A stretch of 8,938 bases of DNA from Gammaproteobacteria bacterium (GTDB lineage Bacteria; Pseudomonadota; Gammaproteobacteria; Pseudomonadales; Halieaceae), in assembly GCA_029859085.1 (NCBI GenBank), contig JAOUDU010000073.1:1-8938 (forward strand). Direction: 5' to 3'. The notes below the pieces were generated by a model. The model was not told the origin of the DNA and searched no databases. It saw nothing but the letters and a program-made list of their open reading frames with translations. Both the position numbers and the translations under genes were made by a program. Every line of letters begins with the position of its first letter. Position 1 is the first letter of the stretch. Below, piece by piece: positions 6,683-8,938 of the stretch.

Positions 6683-6698
6683 GACGGGGGCGGGGTGT
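6660..6698. repeat. GC-rich hairpin in the divergent intergenic region
   Basis: Inner stem CCCCCG (6670-6675) pairs with CGGGGG (6685-6690) over a 9-nt loop. Outer stem ACACCC (6660-6665) pairs with GGGTGT (6693-6698) across a small internal loop, giving 12 base pairs in all. No T-run follows on either strand, so it is not a standard intrinsic terminator. It lies between the hydrolase start and the molybdenum hydroxylase promoter and overlaps the possible hydrolase promoter, so a regulatory role is possible. Confidence 0.45.
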
Positions 6699-6720
6699 GC
6701 CAATGTATTGGAGCGACTCA

Positions 6721-6749
6721 TTGATCAAAGTCCCTTTGATTGCCATACT
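6721..6749 (+). promoter_or_regulatory. Predicted promoter of the molybdenum hydroxylase operon
   Basis: TTGATC (6721-6726) and CATACT (6744-6749) are 17 bp apart, each with 4 of 6 consensus matches. Predicted start is near 6756, leaving a leader of about 35 nt to the ATG at 6791. The spacer is almost filled by the inverted repeat at 6724-6740, which makes the promoter call more credible than its box scores alone. Confidence 0.45.
6724..6740. promoter_or_regulatory. 17-bp inverted repeat between -35 and -10, likely operator
   Basis: ATCAAAG and CTTTGAT form perfect 7-bp arms around TCC. The site sits between the predicted -35 and -10 boxes, the classical place for a repressor or a MerR-type activator. 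The left arm also overlaps the palindrome TTGATCAA at 6721-6728. No regulator gene is seen in the window, so the cognate protein is unknown. Confidence 0.5.
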
Positions 6750-6790
6750 CTGGCTATCGCCGCAGGCTGCCAACGGAGCGTGACAATCCA

Positions 6791-7648
6791 ATGAGATACG
6801 AATCACCATCAACAACCCGGGAGGCCGCGGCGCTACTGGATAAAGAAGCCGGGGTTGCACATGTGCTCGCCGGCGGCACCGACCTCCTGGTGCGCATGAA
6901 GCTCGGCCATATCGAACCGGACCTGCTGGTGGATATCAAGCGCATCCCCGCAATGAAATCCATCAGCCACAGCGCCAGGGGCACCCGCATCGGCGCCGCC
7001 GTATCCGGAGCTGAGCTGGGTGAGCACAAGGCCATTGCCAAAGCCTGGCCCGGGGTGGTGGAGGCGACCAACCTGATTGGTTCGGACCAGATACAGAGCC
7101 GCTGCACCATGGTGGGCAACCTGTGTAACGCATCGCCGGCGGCGGACAGCGTACCGGCCATGATCGCGGCCGGAGCCAGGGTCGTGGTGGTGAGCCGGCG
7201 CGGGCGTCGCACGGTCCCGGTCGAGAAAATCGTCACCGGCCCCGGCCGTACCTCCCTTGCCAGGGGGGAGGTCATTGAAGCCGTCGTCCTGCCCGCGCGC
7301 CCCGCCAGGTCCGGGGATGCCTACCTGCGCTTTACCCCGCGCACGGAAATGGACATTGCCGTGGTCAGCGTCGGGGTCAACCTCACGCTGGAGCGGGGGC
7401 GTGTCAAGACCGCCAGGGTGGTTCTCGGCGCCGTGGCGCCAACCGCTATCCTGGTACCGGCGGCGGCAAAAGCCATAATCGGAACCAGGCTGGATGACGA
7501 TGCCCTGGACAAACTGGCCGCCGCCTGTTCTGCGGCCTGTAATCCCATCGATGACAAACGCGGCACCATCGAGTACCGGACAAAAGTCGCCGGCGTACTG
7601 GCCAGGCGCGCTGTCAAAATCGCCTTTCAACGTGCAGGAGGTGCCTGA
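6791..7648 (+). CDS. FAD-binding subunit of a xanthine dehydrogenase/CO dehydrogenase-family molybdenum hydroxylase
   Basis: 285 residues, the usual length for a separate medium (CoxM-like) subunit. It carries electrons between the 2Fe-2S clusters and an external acceptor through FAD. The FAD pyrophosphate loop AGGTDLLVRMK lies at 27-37. The second FAD signature, usually TIGGN, reads TMVGN at 106-110 and is followed by LCNASPAADSVPAMIAAGA. There is no iron-sulfur insertion of the 4-hydroxybenzoyl-CoA reductase beta type. ATG 6791 was chosen because the family start (RYESPSTTREAAALL, usually F-Y--P-S--EA--LL) begins there; GGAG lies at 6775-6778, somewhat far. Its stop overlaps the next ATG by one base (TGATG), so the two are translationally coupled. 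First gene of the operon, behind the promoter at 6721-6749. Confidence 0.92.
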   Translation: MRYESPSTTREAAALLDKEAGVAHVLAGGTDLLVRMKLGHIEPDLLVDIKRIPAMKSISHSARGTRIGAAVSGAELGEHKAIAKAWPGVVEATNLIGSDQIQSRCTMVGNLCNASPAADSVPAMIAAGARVVVVSRRGRRTVPVEKIVTGPGRTSLARGEVIEAVVLPARPARSGDAYLRFTPRTEMDIAVVSVGVNLTLERGRVKTARVVLGAVAPTAILVPAAAKAIIGTRLDDDALDKLAAACSAACNPIDDKRGTIEYRTKVAGVLARRAVKIAFQRAGGA

Positions 7649-8157
7649 TGGCCGCTGTTCTCGTCTCAACCACAATCAACGGCGACGCGGTGCAGTATGC
7701 CTGCCCGCCCGATGAGTCCCTGCTGGACGTCCTGCGCAACCGGCTCGGCCTGAGCGGCGTCAAGGAGGGCTGCAGTACCGGCGACTGCGGCGCTTGCAGC
7801 GTTACACTCGACGGTCGCCTGGTATGCTCCTGCCTGGTGCTGGGCGCGGAGGCGCAAGGACGGGAAATAGCCACCATCGAGGGCATGGCCCAGGATGGCA
7901 AGCTGCACCCGCTGCAGGAAAACTTCATTGAGTACGCCGCCCTGCAGTGCGGGATCTGTACCCCGGGATTCCTGATGGCCGCGAAAGTATTGCTGGAGCG
8001 CAACCCCGATCCCACGGAAACGGAAATCCGCTATGCCCTGGCGGGCAACCTGTGCCGTTGTACCGGCTACGACAAAATCGTCCATGCCGTGCAGGCCAGT
8101 GCGAAAGAAATGAGAAAACTCAACAAAAAGAAAAGCCGAAAGAAAGCCAGGGCATGA
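7648..8157 (+). CDS. 2Fe-2S subunit of the molybdenum hydroxylase (CoxS-like)
   Basis: 169 residues. The ferredoxin-like N-terminal domain binds one cluster through Cys42, Cys47, Cys50 and Cys62 (GCSTGDCGAC ... SC). The helical domain binds the second through Cys101, Cys104, Cys136 and Cys138 (LQCGICTPGF ... LCRCTGY). All eight ligands are present, and Gln100 before Cys101 is the family's conserved residue facing the molybdopterin. It passes electrons from the molybdenum site to FAD. AGGAGG at 7636-7641 gives a strong ribosome site inside the end of the FAD gene. The C-terminus is unusual: after the normal end near residue 151 comes a basic tail (KEMRKLNKKKSRKKARA) with 10 Lys/Arg in 17 residues. 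Confidence 0.96.
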   Translation: MAAVLVSTTINGDAVQYACPPDESLLDVLRNRLGLSGVKEGCSTGDCGACSVTLDGRLVCSCLVLGAEAQGREIATIEGMAQDGKLHPLQENFIEYAALQCGICTPGFLMAAKVLLERNPDPTETEIRYALAGNLCRCTGYDKIVHAVQASAKEMRKLNKKKSRKKARA

Positions 8158-8204
8158 GCAGCCAGATTGAATACATTCCCGCAACTGCGCAACAACTGCT
8201 GTAA
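8154..8204 (+). CDS. Possible 16-codon ORF between the 2Fe-2S and molybdopterin subunit genes
   Basis: The ATG at 8154 overlaps the TGA of the 2Fe-2S gene as ATGA, a layout typical of translational coupling. The frame encodes MSSQIEYIPATAQQLL and stops with TAA at 8202-8204, 22 nt before the next gene. There is no strong ribosome site of its own (only AGGG just upstream). It may be a coupling or leader peptide, but a chance frame is more likely. No known family. Confidence 0.2.
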   Translation: MSSQIEYIPATAQQLL

Positions 8205-8226
8205 CGAACACCGATAGGAAGCTGAC

Positions 8227-8938
8227 ATGGGCAACGATCCGAGCTATACCAACCAGAAATTCAAAGTCATCGGCTCCCGCGTAAAGCGCCCCGATGGCAT
8301 TGACAAGGTGACGGGCCGGGCGAAATACGGCGCTGATTACAATGCCCCCGGGCAGCTGGTGGGCCTGTTCCTGCGGTCGCCCCACGCCCACGCCCGCATC
8401 GTCAAGATTTCCACCTCCCGGGCCGAGAAGCTCAGCGGTGTGAAGGCGATTATCACCTGTGACGACCTGCCCGACCTGACCAATGGCGATGCCGCCGCCA
8501 GGGACATACTGGAAAATTGCATGGCCCGGGGCCGGGCGCTTTACGACGGTCACGCAGTTGCGGCAGTGGCCGCGGTCGATGCGAAAACCGCGAAAAAGGC
8601 ATTGAAACTCATCAAGGTGACCTATGAGGTGCTGCCCCACGTAACCGACGTGGATGAAGCGATCAAGCCCGATGCGCCGGTTATTCACCAGGACATGTAT
8701 ACCAACGGAGTCGAGCCCAGGCCCAGCAAACCCTCAAATTTGTACAACGTGGCCGAATTCGGTCACGGCGACGTGGAGGCGGGTTTCGCCGAGGCTGATG
8801 TCATCGTCGAGAAAAGCTACAAAACCGAGCAGACCCACCAGGGTTACATAGAGCCGCACGCCTGTGTCGCCAGCGTCAATTCCGATGGTACGGGCGAGTT
8901 GTGGGTAACGACCCAGGGCCATTTCACCTACCGCAGTG
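8227..8938 (+). CDS. Molybdopterin-binding catalytic subunit of the molybdenum hydroxylase (partial, cut by the right edge)
   Basis: 237 residues of a protein that normally has about 700-800. ATG 8227 follows AGGA with a 7-nt spacer. The N-terminal alpha/beta hammerhead domain is clear: VIGSRVKRPDGIDKVTGRAKY (14-34), then LRSPHAHARI (49-58) and ALYDGHAVAAVAAVDAKTA. The later segment YKTEQTHQGYIEPHACVA leads into the first molybdopterin-binding domain (family pattern Q-P-EP-). No signal peptide is present, so the enzyme is cytoplasmic, unlike periplasmic isoquinoline or aldehyde oxidoreductase relatives. The active-site loop that separates CO dehydrogenase (AYxCSFR) from related hydroxylases lies beyond 8938, so the substrate is open: purine, aldehyde, aromatic acyl-CoA, nicotinate-like compound or CO. 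Gene order FAD, FeS, Mo is the coxMSL order but also occurs in other members. Confidence 0.93.
   Translation, partial: MGNDPSYTNQKFKVIGSRVKRPDGIDKVTGRAKYGADYNAPGQLVGLFLRSPHAHARIVKISTSRAEKLSGVKAIITCDDLPDLTNGDAAARDILENCMARGRALYDGHAVAAVAAVDAKTAKKALKLIKVTYEVLPHVTDVDEAIKPDAPVIHQDMYTNGVEPRPSKPSNLYNVAEFGHGDVEAGFAEADVIVEKSYKTEQTHQGYIEPHACVASVNSDGTGELWVTTQGHFTYRS

Noticed and set aside
7666..8688. 340-codon open frame antisense to the 2Fe-2S and molybdopterin subunit genes
   Set aside because: It lies opposite two genes with complete family motifs. Its translation shows no recognisable domain, and long antisense frames are common in GC-rich coding DNA.
6791..8938. Calling the operon coxMSL, aerobic CO dehydrogenase
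   Set aside because: Gene order fits, but the diagnostic active-site loop of the large subunit is outside the window, and many other hydroxylases share the order and the visible motifs.

Overview
The window is GC-rich, densely packed bacterial DNA with clear Shine-Dalgarno sites. The gene families (periplasmic quinohaemoprotein dehydrogenase, DUF3313 and other outer-membrane lipoproteins, molybdenum hydroxylase) point to a Gram-negative proteobacterium. An environmental or marine gammaproteobacterium is my best guess, at modest confidence. There are no RNA genes, CRISPR arrays, transposases or phage genes.

Left part, minus strand (1-4060). A PQQ-dependent dehydrogenase with an N-terminal cytochrome c domain runs off the left edge. 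It has its own likely promoter and a 17-bp palindrome over the predicted transcription start. Upstream of it come four small genes: a 119-residue protein resembling sigma-70 region 3 to 4.1 but ending before the DNA-binding helices, a DUF3313 lipoprotein, a NADAR/YbiA-type protein, and an unrecognised lipoprotein with six cysteines in its mature part. They share a strand but are separated by gaps of 89 to 158 bp, so they need not form one operon.

Middle (4061-6582). After a 303-bp intergenic region comes a plus-strand SDR-type NAD(P)-binding protein with a C-terminal DUF2867 domain. It converges, with only 20 bp between stop codons, on a minus-strand alpha/beta hydrolase.

Right part (6583-8938). 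A divergent intergenic region carries a GC-rich hairpin and a promoter with a 17-bp inverted repeat between its -35 and -10 boxes. Downstream is a three-subunit molybdenum hydroxylase operon of the xanthine dehydrogenase/CO dehydrogenase superfamily in the order FAD subunit, 2Fe-2S subunit, molybdopterin subunit, the last cut by the right edge. The substrate cannot be decided because the Mo active-site loop lies outside the window.

The PQQ enzyme passes electrons from a periplasmic oxidation to its own haem. The molybdenum enzyme, which has no export signal, would work in the cytoplasm. Both fit oxidation of small organic compounds, but nothing here shows that they share a pathway. I do not see a clear new multi-gene system. 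The most unusual items are the clipped sigma-like protein, the altered metal and cysteine residues of the PQQ enzyme, and the two promoter-linked palindromes.
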